Source: an uncultured Campylobacterota bacterium (lineage in GTDB: Bacteria; Campylobacterota; Campylobacteria; Campylobacterales; Sulfurovaceae). From it: a stretch of 64,000 bases of DNA. The stretch spans positions 682,001 to 746,000 of the forward strand of contig CAKZQQ010000005.1 in assembly GCA_937141405.1 (NCBI GenBank). Direction: 5' to 3'. The position numbers and the translations under genes are program-made. Positions 38,742 through 48,465 of the stretch are shown in pieces (position 1 is the first letter of the stretch; every line of letters starts with the position of its first letter). Under the pieces are notes generated by a model. It saw nothing but the letters and a program-made list of their open reading frames with translations, did not search any database and was not told where the DNA came from.

Positions 38742-41288
38742 CTAAAGATTGCTCTTTATGTACTCTCTAGATGCCGCTAGCGCCTCTTCTACCTTGGAAG
38801 CATCCTTGCCACCGGCTTGCGCGAAATCATCTCGACCGCCGCCACCACCGCCAAGAATTGGGGCGATCTCTTTGATCCAAGCGCCGGCTTTAATGCCAAT
38901 GCCTTGAGTACCGCACGCAATGAGCACTTTGTCATTTTTGGGCTGTATCAACATCACGGCAACTTTGTCGTATTTGTTTTTTGCTTCATCAATAAGTGTT
39001 TTGATATCGCCATTTTCAACAGTATCGATGATCACATGAATCCCATCTATCACTTCGCTTTTAAGCTCTTGCTTTGTTGCACTTTGTGCACTTGCAAGCT
39101 CGCCTTTTAACTCTTTTATCTGCTCTTTGAGTTTTGAAACTCCCAAGAGTACATCTTGATTTTTCACCTCATCTTTAATGCTCTCAAGATTACTGCGTAA
39201 CTCTTTTACAAACCCGAAAGCTTCCTTGGCACAAATCGCCTCTATACGCCGTACACCGGCACTCACCCCACTCTCTTTTGTGATAAGAAACATACCTATC
39301 TCAGATGTATTTGTCACATGCGTTCCACCGCACAGCTCTGTAGATACACCGGAAAAGTCGACCATTCTCACCTCATCAGAATACTTCTCGCCAAAAAGTG
39401 CAATGGCACCTTTTTGCTTCGCAGTCTCAACATCCGTTACTTCCGTATCGCTTTTTAAAGCTCTATCAATCTTATCATTGACCCAAGCCTCTATGCTTGC
39501 AAGCTCATTTTTGCTCACTGCTTTTGGATGTGAGAAATCAAACCGCAACCTCTTTGCTTCCACCAGTGATCCTGCTTGTGCTATATGTGCACCTAGTATC
39601 TCTCTAAGAGCGGCATGCAAAAGATGTGTTGCCGAGTGGTGTTTGGCTATTTGTGCACGACTATCATCAACGATGGCTTCAACCTCATCACCCACATTAA
39701 GACTGCCTTCAAAGTGACTCAAATTGAGCTCTAGAAATTTTCGTGTCTCAGTAACTTTGATAGTATCATTGATACTACCGCTATCACCACATTGCCCACC
39801 TGACTCGGCATAAAACGGTGTCTTCTCAAGCATCACCCAACCCGAACCTTGTACGCTCTGAACGCTTTTAAAATCCTCATCTAAAAGTGCTATAACTTTT
39901 GAGTGAGCCTGTGTGGCTTCATAGCCTACAAATTGATTGGCGCCAAACGCTTCGAGTAACTCTTTAAAATCACCGCTACTGAGTGCATCGCCGCTTCCTT
40001 TCCATGAAGCTTTGGATTTTTTTCTTTGCTCATCCATCTGCTTATCAAACATCTCTATATCTAAACGAATGTTTTGCTCTCTTAGCATATCTTGAGTGAG
40101 GTCAAGTGGAAAACCATAGGTATCATAGAGCCGAAAGGCAACTTCACCGCTAAAGATATCTTTGGTGTTTTTAAGCTCTTTTTGAAAAAGATTGATCCCG
40201 GCATCTATCGTCTCAAAAAAACGCTCCTCTTCAAGCATCATCGCACTTTTGATAGACTCTTTTTGCGTCTCAAGATATGCATAATGGCCACCCATATTTT
40301 GAGCAAGCACATCAACAAGCTTATGCATAAAAGGGGCTCTTAGCCCCAAAAGATAACCGTGGCGGATAGCTCTTCTCATGATGCGTCTGAGCACATAGCC
40401 TCTGCCTTCTTTATCGAAGTTTACGCCTTGGGCTAAAAGAAAAGAACAAGAGCGTAAATGATCGGCGATGACTCTAAAGCTTGCACTTTTTGCATCACTA
40501 TAATCATACTTGCACCCTACAAGTGATTCGATCGCTTCAATATAGGGCATAAAAAGCGATGAGTGGTAGTTGTTGAGTTTTCCCTCTTTGATAGCAACAA
40601 CCCGCTCCAATCCCATACCGGTATCGATACTCGGACTCGGCAGTGGATGCATATCCCCACTCTCATCTCTCTCGTATTGCATAAAGACGAGATTCCATAT
40701 CTCTAAAAATCTATCGCCCTCACCTCCCATCTTATCTTCAGAAGAGTTAAAATTTTCTTCACCTTGATCAAAAAATATCTCACTACACGGCCCGCAAGGT
40801 CCCGTATCTCCCATTTGCCAAAAGTTATCTTTGTCACCAAATCGCATGATACGGCTAGGATCGATATGTTGTGACCATATCTCGAAGGCCTCATCATCAC
40901 TATCATGCACCGTAACCCAAAGTTTTTCAACAGGCAATCCAAGATAACTACTACTTGTGATGAACTCCCAAGCATAAGCGATTGCCTTCTCTTTAAAATA
41001 GTCTCCAAAAGAGAAATTGCCAAGCATCTCAAAGAAGGTATGGTGTCTTGCTGTGTAGCCGACATTATCAAGATCATTGTGTTTCCCACCTGCTCTGATA
41101 CAGATTTGTGAGCTTGTTGCTCGAGGAGGATTTGGGATAGGCACAGTGCCTGTAAATATATCTTTAAATTGCACCATGCCTGCATTGGTAAAAAGAAGCG
41201 TCGGATCATCAGGTACAAGTGGTGAACTTGGCACTATGGCGTGTTCCTTGCTCTTAAAAAAATCTAAAAAAAGTTGCCTTATGTCCAT
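38742..41288 (-). CDS. alaS: Alanyl-tRNA synthetase
   Basis: 848 aa. The class II catalytic core begins with [20 protein letters not shown], and motif 2 lies in the [19 protein letters not shown] region. The editing domain has [13 protein letters not shown] and CGGTHV, holding the zinc-binding His/Cys residues. The C-Ala domain ends with [15 protein letters not shown]. Length and order are canonical. It lies 48 nt upstream of the YkuD-fold gene and 55 nt from bioF. Confidence 0.97.
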   Translation of the reverse strand: MDIRQLFLDFFKSKEHAIVPSSPLVPDDPTLLFTNAGMVQFKDIFTGTVPIPNPPRATSSQICIRAGGKHNDLDNVGYTARHHTFFEMLGNFSFGDYFKEKAIAYAWEFITSSSYLGLPVEKLWVTVHDSDDEAFEIWSQHIDPSRIMRFGDKDNFWQMGDTGPCGPCSEIFFDQGEENFNSSEDKMGGEGDRFLEIWNLVFMQYERDESGDMHPLPSPSIDTGMGLERVVAIKEGKLNNYHSSLFMPYIEAIESLVGCKYDYSDAKSASFRVIADHLRSCSFLLAQGVNFDKEGRGYVLRRIMRRAIRHGYLLGLRAPFMHKLVDVLAQNMGGHYAYLETQKESIKSAMMLEEERFFETIDAGINLFQKELKNTKDIFSGEVAFRLYDTYGFPLDLTQDMLREQNIRLDIEMFDKQMDEQRKKSKASWKGSGDALSSGDFKELLEAFGANQFVGYEATQAHSKVIALLDEDFKSVQSVQGSGWVMLEKTPFYAESGGQCGDSGSINDTIKVTETRKFLELNLSHFEGSLNVGDEVEAIVDDSRAQIAKHHSATHLLHAALREILGAHIAQAGSLVEAKRLRFDFSHPKAVSKNELASIEAWVNDKIDRALKSDTEVTDVETAKQKGAIALFGEKYSDEVRMVDFSGVSTELCGGTHVTNTSEIGMFLITKESGVSAGVRRIEAICAKEAFGFVKELRSNLESIKDEVKNQDVLLGVSKLKEQIKELKGELASAQSATKQELKSEVIDGIHVIIDTVENGDIKTLIDEAKNKYDKVAVMLIQPKNDKVLIACGTQGIGIKAGAWIKEIAPILGGGGGGRDDFAQAGGKDASKVEEALAASREYIKSNL

Positions 41289-41336
41289 AAAAATCCCCGT
41301 TTAAAATATCGATATTGTAACTAAAAAAATTTCAAA

Positions 41337-42077
41337 TTAGCCTTTTTTTCTATACGTTTCAAGCTCTTGGGCTAACTTCTTATAAAGCTCGTCAAGCCAA
41401 AAGAACTTTTGCCTATCATATCTTACTACTCCACCATCTCTAAAATCTACAGGAGCTATGATCACTTTTATATTTTTGATGCCAACTTTTTGTACTAAAA
41501 AGTAGAGCTGTTCTACATTGTAATCTCCAAGCGGGATGCAGCCACTTGTTTGGCATCCTCCATGGATCATGATGTCTCCACCCATATTGGCGATACCATA
41601 CATCTTGGCTATTTTCTTATCAAAGCTATTGGGGTAACTTATCTTCATCGAGAGGTGAAATTGGCTGTTTGGATTGAGGTACTCTATACCATAGATGCCT
41701 TCTGGTATCTGATGATCTCCTTGCTGCAGTTTTGGACCGAGTTTACCGGAACATGCACTAAATGGGAAAGAGGTGATGTAGACCATCTTGCCATTTTTTT
41801 CTCCCCACACTTCAAGCATGGCGCTATTTTTGATCGCTATAAGCGTAATCTTTTTAGGATAGATGATAAAATCACTATCGGCAAGTGCGTGTTTGAGTTT
41901 TCTCTCGCTGCTAATCACCTCGAGTTCGGGCTCTTGGATGAGAATCCTTGGCTTGAACTTAGAAATCTTTGTGGGCTCAAAACATTTTTGGTAATACTTA
42001 TACCAATACTCTTTCGTTAAAAAAAGAGCTATAGCGACGATAGCTAGTAAAAAGAGAGTATAAAACAGTGTCTTCAT
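41337..42077 (-). CDS. YkuD-fold L,D-transpeptidase/DpaA-like enzyme
   Basis: 246 aa. An N-terminal TM anchor (about 3-22) places the domain in the periplasm. The catalytic motif MIHGGCQTSGCIPLGD, with the nucleophilic Cys near 179, is closest to the YafK/DpaA branch of YkuD proteins, which trims Lpp from peptidoglycan in E. coli; related Csd6/Pgp2 are carboxypeptidases in Helicobacter and Campylobacter. The exact reaction is therefore open. It overlaps murG by 4 nt (ATGA), tying it to wall synthesis. Confidence 0.85.
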   Translation of the reverse strand: MKTLFYTLFLLAIVAIALFLTKEYWYKYYQKCFEPTKISKFKPRILIQEPELEVISSERKLKHALADSDFIIYPKKITLIAIKNSAMLEVWGEKNGKMVYITSFPFSACSGKLGPKLQQGDHQIPEGIYGIEYLNPNSQFHLSMKISYPNSFDKKIAKMYGIANMGGDIMIHGGCQTSGCIPLGDYNVEQLYFLVQKVGIKNIKVIIAPVDFRDGGVVRYDRQKFFWLDELYKKLAQELETYRKKG

Positions 42078-43087
42078 TGCACGCTCTTAATAATCTTGGC
42101 TATCTCTTGAGCGCCATCTTTTTTGATAATCTCTAGCAGTCCTCTACTTTTCTGTTCTATGTCGGCATTTAAGATGATTTCTTTGATTTTTTTGACCTTC
42201 AAATCGCGCTCACGAATAACCCATGCAAGATCTTTTTTTGCTAAAAATTTTGCATTGTAGTATTGATGATCTCCTGCTGCATATGGAAAAGGGATAAAAA
42301 TCGCCGGTAGACCTGTCGCGCTCAACTCCCAAAGTGTTGATGCACCACTTCTAGCAATCGCCAAATCAGACTCGCTCATATATCTTGCTATCTCTTTTGT
42401 AAAACCGAAAACTTCTGCTTCAATGCCTTGTTTTTTATACTCTTTTTGAACACTTTTTATATTTTTCTCTCCGGCTTGATGGACGATAGATATACCTTGC
42501 TCTTTGAGCCATGGCGCCAATTTGATTGCCAATTTATTGATAGCTTTTGCACCTTGAGAACCGCCCAAAAAGATAATCTTTTTGATCTCACTTCGCGCTC
42601 TTGCAGACTCAAAAAACTCCTCTTTTATAGGATAGCTTTGGATAGGGCTTTGAGGATCATACGAGGAGATAAAATATCGTGCATATTTTTTGAGCCGTCT
42701 ATTGAGTGCGCCGCTCAGAGCGTTTTGCTCATGAATCACAAGAGGCGTTCCGGCTAAAAGTGCGGCTATAGAAGTTGGAGCAGCAGAAAACCCACCAACA
42801 CAAAAAACAACGCGTGCTTTTTGTTTTTTTAAGATGATATAAGATCTGATAGTAGCTTTCAAAAGAAGCCAGAGTGAGACGATTTTGCCAAAGAATTTTT
42901 GGTTGACAACACCTCTTGTGTTTAAAAAATATCGCTCTTTAAAATCACTATCATTTTCAAACCAAGCTTGATCTTGACCCATCGTTGAGCCTATATAGAT
43001 AAGCTCCTCATCTTTGAGATACTCTTTAAGTGCCTTGATGATTACAAGATGTCCACCCGTACCGCCTCCGGTCATTACTATTGCCAT
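42074..43087 (-). CDS. murG: UDP-GlcNAc:undecaprenyl-pyrophosphoryl-MurNAc-pentapeptide transferase
   Basis: 337 aa peripheral inner-membrane GT-B glycosyltransferase that makes lipid II. TGGGTGGHLVI at 6-16, HEQNALSGALNRRL, LGGSQGAKAIN and the C-terminal RSGASTLWELSATGLPAIFIP are the family motifs. It lies 10 nt downstream of ftsW in a division cluster and is coupled to the YkuD-fold gene by ATGA. Confidence 0.96.
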   Translation of the reverse strand: MAIVMTGGGTGGHLVIIKALKEYLKDEELIYIGSTMGQDQAWFENDSDFKERYFLNTRGVVNQKFFGKIVSLWLLLKATIRSYIILKKQKARVVFCVGGFSAAPTSIAALLAGTPLVIHEQNALSGALNRRLKKYARYFISSYDPQSPIQSYPIKEEFFESARARSEIKKIIFLGGSQGAKAINKLAIKLAPWLKEQGISIVHQAGEKNIKSVQKEYKKQGIEAEVFGFTKEIARYMSESDLAIARSGASTLWELSATGLPAIFIPFPYAAGDHQYYNAKFLAKKDLAWVIRERDLKVKKIKEIILNADIEQKSRGLLEIIKKDGAQEIAKIIKSVQ

Positions 43088-43097
43088 GCCTCGCTCC

Positions 43098-44294
43098 TTA
43101 TCCTTGATATCTTTTTTTTGAAACCATCAATACCATCCCTATAGCGATGCACAAGGAGAGTATCTGTGAGCCGCCATAACTCAAAAACGGCACAGCGATT
43201 CCTTTTACAGGCGTGATGCCTGATATTCCAAAACTATTCATAACAAATGCAAATCCTATCAATAACGCTACACCGATGCAAAAGAGATAATAGACGGGGT
43301 TTGTTAACTTTGCGGCTATTTTAAAGAGCCGAAAGATGATAAAAAGCATCGCAAATGTCACTATGAGCAGACCAAAAAAACCAAACTCCTCAGCAATGCC
43401 CGACAAGATGAAGTCGGTATGGACATCACTCAAATATCCCAACTTAAACTGCCCATTACCAAGCCCTACTCCAAAGTAGCCTCCGTTATTGATGGCATTG
43501 AGCGAATTTGATACCTGATAAGGCTCTTTTGTCACTACATCTACTCTGAGTGATTGCATATTTTCAAAAGGAAAAATAGCAAGAATAGTGTCTTGAACAC
43601 CTGCCCACCAACCTTTGACCCGCTCTATCCTATGAGGTGCTGCAACTATGAGTCCTACAAATGCTACTGCACCTCCTAGCATCAGTGTAAGAAAAAAACG
43701 AAAACTACTACCTGCAAAGATAAACATAATCATCAAAGTTGCACCAACGACGACGACCTGCCCAAGATCTTTTTGCAAAATCGCGATCAAAATCACTGCG
43801 ATGAGGAAGACGGCGAGATAGGGAGAAAATGCTCTTATCTCTTCGATAAATTCCATTTTTCCTCTATTGAGCAATTTCCGAGAGAAACTCCAAGCCAAAA
43901 AGAAAACAAACCCAATCTTAAAAAACTCAACCGGAGCGATAGAGAGCGGTCCGGCATGTATCCATCTTTTTGCGCCTCCGACTGATCTTACGATAGAGCT
44001 TGGGAAAAATTGCATCGCAAACATCAGTATGAAGAAAAATATAAATATAGATATCCCAAGTGGAATAAACCAACGATCGGGATCGAATCGACTCAAAATA
44101 ATGATTGATAAAAATCCAAGTGTTACTGCCATAAGCTGTCTTGCAAAGAAATGCCAAGAGTTATATTCGAAATGAACAACCGTATAGACAGAGAGAGAAT
44201 AGGTCATCATAAGCGAGATTGCAAGCAAAAACATAACTGCTATAAAAAGGGGTCTGTCAATCATCAAGTCAAGGCTCTTTTGTTTTTTTATCAT
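43098..44294 (-). CDS. ftsW: SEDS-family peptidoglycan polymerase FtsW
   Basis: 398 aa with about ten TM segments. The SEDS loop GGAKRWIHAGPLSIAPVEFFK and the terminal GIAVPFLSYGGSQIL are characteristic. It polymerises lipid II at the septum with its cognate class B PBP, here encoded divergently by ftsI 106 nt away. FtsW rather than RodA is favoured by the neighbour murG. The start at 44294 has no obvious RBS; Met11 (44264) is an alternative. Confidence 0.93.
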   Translation of the reverse strand: MIKKQKSLDLMIDRPLFIAVMFLLAISLMMTYSLSVYTVVHFEYNSWHFFARQLMAVTLGFLSIIILSRFDPDRWFIPLGISIFIFFFILMFAMQFFPSSIVRSVGGAKRWIHAGPLSIAPVEFFKIGFVFFLAWSFSRKLLNRGKMEFIEEIRAFSPYLAVFLIAVILIAILQKDLGQVVVVGATLMIMFIFAGSSFRFFLTLMLGGAVAFVGLIVAAPHRIERVKGWWAGVQDTILAIFPFENMQSLRVDVVTKEPYQVSNSLNAINNGGYFGVGLGNGQFKLGYLSDVHTDFILSGIAEEFGFFGLLIVTFAMLFIIFRLFKIAAKLTNPVYYLFCIGVALLIGFAFVMNSFGISGITPVKGIAVPFLSYGGSQILSLCIAIGMVLMVSKKRYQG

Positions 44295-44400
44295 TCTATC
44301 TAAAGAGAGTTATATTTTCAAAGCGTAAAGGGCAAATCAAAGTGAGTTTTGATTAAAATTAGAAGACAATTATAAGAATTTATAAAATGAAAGAATCAAA

Positions 44401-46341
44401 TTGACACAAACAAATAATCTCGCGGAGCAAAAAAGCAAAAAATTACTTATACTCTATACAATCTTTATCATGCTCTTTTTCTCCTTTTTGTATTCTGTCT
44501 TTAGAACTATTCACAAAGAGAGAAGACTTCCGACTGCTACGACAACCGTGCATGATCGATCCTTGCGAGGCAACATCATCTCGAGCGATGGGTACACTTT
44601 GGCAAGTAGTAAAAAGAGTTATGAGGCTTCCATTAGAGCGGAGAGTATCGATCCTGACAAAAAAGAGCTCTTTATAAAACTCTTTAGCCTCTATAGCAAT
44701 ATCCCTGAGGCAAATATCAAAAAGAGATTTAAAAATACTAAAGGCGCAGAGATTACAAAAGGGACAATCATCCTCTCTAGAGACATCGACGCAAGAGGTG
44801 CCGCACAACTCAAATCACTCGCATACAAGCTTAGACGGCTCAATGTATTTCGATCTATCAAACTTGCAAGCGGTGTCGAGATACTCTATGGGCTTGATGT
44901 CGTCGAAAATGGAGAAAGCCGACTCTTCCCTCTTTTTGATGTCGCTGCACCTGTACTTGGATTCGTCGGTGATCTAAGAGAAGAAGACGGATACATAAGA
45001 CCTATAGGCAAACAAGGGCTTGAGCGGTATTACAATAAATATATCGCCTATAAACAAAATGGTTACCTTCAAGGCAAAAGAGATGTTGTCGGCGCTTTGA
45101 TACAGAACAACGAGAGTAAAAGTGTACCGCGCATCGACGGACTTGACCTCCATCTTAATATCCCTCTCTCTTTGCAAAGAAGGGTTGAAATCATCTTAGA
45201 TCACATGAAAAAAGAGCTCCAAGCCGATGAGATATTAGCAGGTATTATTGAGTCAAAAAGCGGTAAAGTACTCACGTTAGCAAGCTCAAACAGATATAGT
45301 CCTAGCGGCATAAAACAACAAGACATCCCCGTGCTTACCCCAAACTTTACAGAGTATCTCTATGAGCCGGGTTCTGTCATCAAACCACTTACTCTAGCTA
45401 TAGCGATGCAACTTGGCAAAGTCAAACCTGAGAGCGAATTTGACCTTTATGGTGGTAAATTTAAAATCGGCAAATATACAATCACCGATGATCATAAATT
45501 TGAAAAATTGAGTGCGGCTGATATCATCGCTTACTCTTCAAATATCGGTATCACGCAAATCGTTTGGCTCCTCAAAGGGAAAGAGTTCCACGACGGACTC
45601 AAAAGCTTTGGGCTTTCAAAACCTACAGGCATCGATCTTCCAAGAGATCTCACCGGCTCTATCAAATCACCTACGACACTTAATCACAAGCTTGACAGCT
45701 CAAACACATCTTATGGGTATGGGCTTATGGTAAGTTTTATGCAACTACTCAAAGCCTATACGGCATTTAATAACGAAGGGGTCATCCCCGCTCCTAGGAT
45801 CGCAGCATACTTAGAAGATGTTTTCGGCAAACACTATACCCTGCCTTGCGATAAATATACGCTGCATCCATTGAGTGCAGATGTAGCAAACAGTATGAAG
45901 AAGATACTTATAAAAACCGTCGAAGAAGGAACAGGGAAAAAAGCGATATACCCGGGGCTTGAGGTAGGAGGTAAAACAGGTACGGCACATATAGCAAGGG
46001 ATGGAAAATATGTGCAGGAGTATCAAAGTAGCTTTTTCGGTTTTGTCAACGACAAACAAGGCAACAAATATACCGTAGGCGTTTTAGTCATCAAACCTAA
46101 AAAGAAATATACCTATTTTGCTGCTCAAACAGCAGTACCGACTTTTAAAAAGATAGCAAAATCTTTAGTAGAGCTAGGCTACCTCTTCCCTGAAAAAGTA
46201 GAAGAGACAGATGTGGAAAATAGAGATCAAGACAGTATCATAGATGAGATAACTCCACCGAAACCACTCCAAGAAAAAGTAGAACCTAAACCGCAAGAGA
46301 ATAAACCGCTTTCCCCTCAAGATCTTTTTAAAAATATCTAA
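44401..46341 (+). CDS. ftsI: Class B penicillin-binding protein FtsI (PBP3)
   Basis: 646 aa septal transpeptidase. One N-terminal TM (about 13-34), then the dimerisation domain with RGNIISSDGYTLASS, and the transpeptidase with SVIK (Ser325), YSSN (about 378) and KTGT (Lys525). The C-terminal 40 residues are Pro/Glu/Lys-rich. The start codon is TTG at 44401; the TM segment leaves little room for a later start. A five-codon frame (44387-44404) ends in a TGA that overlaps this TTG. It converges on panC with a 4-nt stop overlap. Confidence 0.92.
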   Translation: MTQTNNLAEQKSKKLLILYTIFIMLFFSFLYSVFRTIHKERRLPTATTTVHDRSLRGNIISSDGYTLASSKKSYEASIRAESIDPDKKELFIKLFSLYSNIPEANIKKRFKNTKGAEITKGTIILSRDIDARGAAQLKSLAYKLRRLNVFRSIKLASGVEILYGLDVVENGESRLFPLFDVAAPVLGFVGDLREEDGYIRPIGKQGLERYYNKYIAYKQNGYLQGKRDVVGALIQNNESKSVPRIDGLDLHLNIPLSLQRRVEIILDHMKKELQADEILAGIIESKSGKVLTLASSNRYSPSGIKQQDIPVLTPNFTEYLYEPGSVIKPLTLAIAMQLGKVKPESEFDLYGGKFKIGKYTITDDHKFEKLSAADIIAYSSNIGITQIVWLLKGKEFHDGLKSFGLSKPTGIDLPRDLTGSIKSPTTLNHKLDSSNTSYGYGLMVSFMQLLKAYTAFNNEGVIPAPRIAAYLEDVFGKHYTLPCDKYTLHPLSADVANSMKKILIKTVEEGTGKKAIYPGLEVGGKTGTAHIARDGKYVQEYQSSFFGFVNDKQGNKYTVGVLVIKPKKKYTYFAAQTAVPTFKKIAKSLVELGYLFPEKVEETDVENRDQDSIIDEITPPKPLQEKVEPKPQENKPLSPQDLFKNI

Positions 46342-47162
46342 ACTTGGATATTATCGATAAGTCTTGTTGCCCCTACAAATCCGGCTACGAGAATGATAGT
46401 ATCACCGATGATAATCTGCTCAATATTTTGAAATTTTCGATCGACTATCGCAACATAATCAATCTTGATATACTGACTAAGTTCATCAATCATCGCATCT
46501 CTAATCGTCTTGATATTGCGCTCACCGCTTGAAATCATCTTTGTTGCTATTCGCAATGAACGCGAAAGAGAAAGCGCTTGTGTTTTCTCTTCACCGCTGA
46601 GATAGACATTTCTACTACTAAGTGCTAAACCATCACTATCACGGACTATGTCACATGGCACTATAACGGTATCTAAAAAATAGTCTTGTACCATACTCTG
46701 GATAAGTGCGAGTTGCTGTGCATCTTTTTTGCCAAAATATGCCTTCCAAGGACGGGTGAGATTGAGAAGTTTGAGCACGACTCGAAGTACACCGTCAAAA
46801 TGCCCGGGTCGTTTTTCACCCTCAAGCAGATAGCCACGCACTTGCGGTGCAATGATGCTCATCTCATCTTTCGCATACATCATCATAGCATCAGGCATAA
46901 AGACCACATCTACGCCTGCATGTTTACAGATCTTAAGGTCGGCTTCCTCTTTTTTTGGATATTTTTCTAGATCTTCACCCTCTAAAAACTGCGTTGGATT
47001 AACAAAGATAGAGACGATAACTCGCTCATTCTCTTTTTTTGCACGCTGGATCAAAGAGAGATGTCCGGGATGGAGCGCGCCCATGGTCGGCACAAAACCA
47101 ACACTTCCTTCCATAGAAGCTCTCGCTCTTTTTAACTCATCTATATCTTTTATAATGAGCAT
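46338..47162 (-). CDS. panC: Pantothenate synthetase
   Basis: 274 aa. PanC joins pantoate and beta-alanine using ATP. FVPTMGALHPGHLSLI with the HxGH nucleotidyl motif, VSIFVNPTQF, the KDAQQL segment and SSRNVYL are diagnostic. It diverges from prfB across 83 nt and its stop overlaps the ftsI stop (CTAA at 46338-46341). panB and panD are not in the window. Confidence 0.96.
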   Translation of the reverse strand: MLIIKDIDELKRARASMEGSVGFVPTMGALHPGHLSLIQRAKKENERVIVSIFVNPTQFLEGEDLEKYPKKEEADLKICKHAGVDVVFMPDAMMMYAKDEMSIIAPQVRGYLLEGEKRPGHFDGVLRVVLKLLNLTRPWKAYFGKKDAQQLALIQSMVQDYFLDTVIVPCDIVRDSDGLALSSRNVYLSGEEKTQALSLSRSLRIATKMISSGERNIKTIRDAMIDELSQYIKIDYVAIVDRKFQNIEQIIIGDTIILVAGFVGATRLIDNIQV

Positions 47163-47245
47163 ACCTTATAACCTCTCTTTGTAGTATATTTCGATAAAAT
47201 AATACCAAAACTTTTCAAAAACGAAACAGATATAAAAGGGTATAC

Positions 47246-48340
47246 ATGGATAGTTATGAGTATGGAGAGCTGCTCAAAACGCTAAATACAAAAATTGAGA
47301 ATATTGCAAATATACTCAAACCGCAAGAACTAAGAGAGAGACTTACAGAGATCGAAGTCATGCAACAAGACCCGATCTTCTGGGAAGATAGTGATATGGC
47401 GGGTAAGATATCGCAAGAGAAAACGACAACGCAGAGAACATTGGCAAAGTTTGATAAAGCAAACGATATGCTCAGCGATGCCAATGAGTATTTTGAGCTT
47501 TCAAAAAGTGAAAAAGATGAAGATACTCTGGCGCTTCTACTTGAAGACGCTTCAAGCCTGGAAGATACCGTCGAAGTGCTCGAAGTGGAGATGATGCTTC
47601 GTGGTGAACACGATGATAACAATGCCATCATCACTATCCACCCGGGTGCAGGCGGGACTGAGAGTCAAGATTGGGCAAGCATGCTCTATAGGATGTATCT
47701 GCGATGGGCTGAGCGAAAAGGATTTAAAGTCGAAGAGCTCGACTATCAAGCGGGTGAAGAGGCAGGCATAAAAGATGTCTCTTTTATCATCAGAGGTGAA
47801 AATGCTTACGGTTATCTCAAAGTAGAAAACGGTATCCATAGGCTTGTGCGCATCAGTCCGTTTGATAGCAATGCAAAACGCCATACCTCTTTTACTTCCG
47901 TGATGGTCTCGCCCGAGATAGATGATGATATCGATATCGAGATAGAAGACAAAGATATCCGCATCGACACCTACAGAGCTAGCGGTGCAGGCGGACAACA
48001 TGTCAATAAAACAGAAAGTGCTATCCGCATCACGCATATCCCGACCAATATCGTTGTGCAGTGTCAAAACGACAGAAGCCAACATAAAAATAAGGCAAGT
48101 GCCCTGAAGATGCTCAAGTCTCGCCTCTATGAATATGAGATGGCAAAAAAACAAGCTGAGATAGACGGTGTAGAAAAAAGTGATATCGGCTGGGGCCATC
48201 AGATACGCTCTTATGTACTTGCACCTTATCAACAAGTCAAAGACTCTAGAAGCAATCAAGCCTACTCCAATGTTGATGCAATCCTAGATGGAGATATCGA
48301 CAAACTCTTAGAGGGTGTCCTCATAGCACAAGCAAAATAA
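47246..48340 (+). CDS. prfB: Peptide chain release factor 2
   Basis: 364 aa. RF2 reads UGA and UAA. The stop-codon tripeptide SPF (about 201-203) is followed by the peptidyl-hydrolysing GGQ (249-251) in [14 protein letters not shown]. The frame is continuous from MDSYEYGEL, so the autoregulatory +1 frameshift found near codon 26 in E. coli is absent. It diverges from panC. Confidence 0.97.
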   Translation: MDSYEYGELLKTLNTKIENIANILKPQELRERLTEIEVMQQDPIFWEDSDMAGKISQEKTTTQRTLAKFDKANDMLSDANEYFELSKSEKDEDTLALLLEDASSLEDTVEVLEVEMMLRGEHDDNNAIITIHPGAGGTESQDWASMLYRMYLRWAERKGFKVEELDYQAGEEAGIKDVSFIIRGENAYGYLKVENGIHRLVRISPFDSNAKRHTSFTSVMVSPEIDDDIDIEIEDKDIRIDTYRASGAGGQHVNKTESAIRITHIPTNIVVQCQNDRSQHKNKASALKMLKSRLYEYEMAKKQAEIDGVEKSDIGWGHQIRSYVLAPYQQVKDSRSNQAYSNVDAILDGDIDKLLEGVLIAQAK

Positions 48341-48465
48341 CCATATTTAATGATTATTTTTCATTAAGATATTAATTATAATATATTTTTAAGATATTTT
48401 TTAGTATGATTAAGTATGAGAGGTTGGGATAATCCAATCTAATTCCTAGCAAAAAAGGATGCAGA

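Noticed and set aside
38817-39717. Plus-strand frames antisense to alaS
   Set aside because: Explained by codon bias of alaS on the opposite strand; no recognisable protein.
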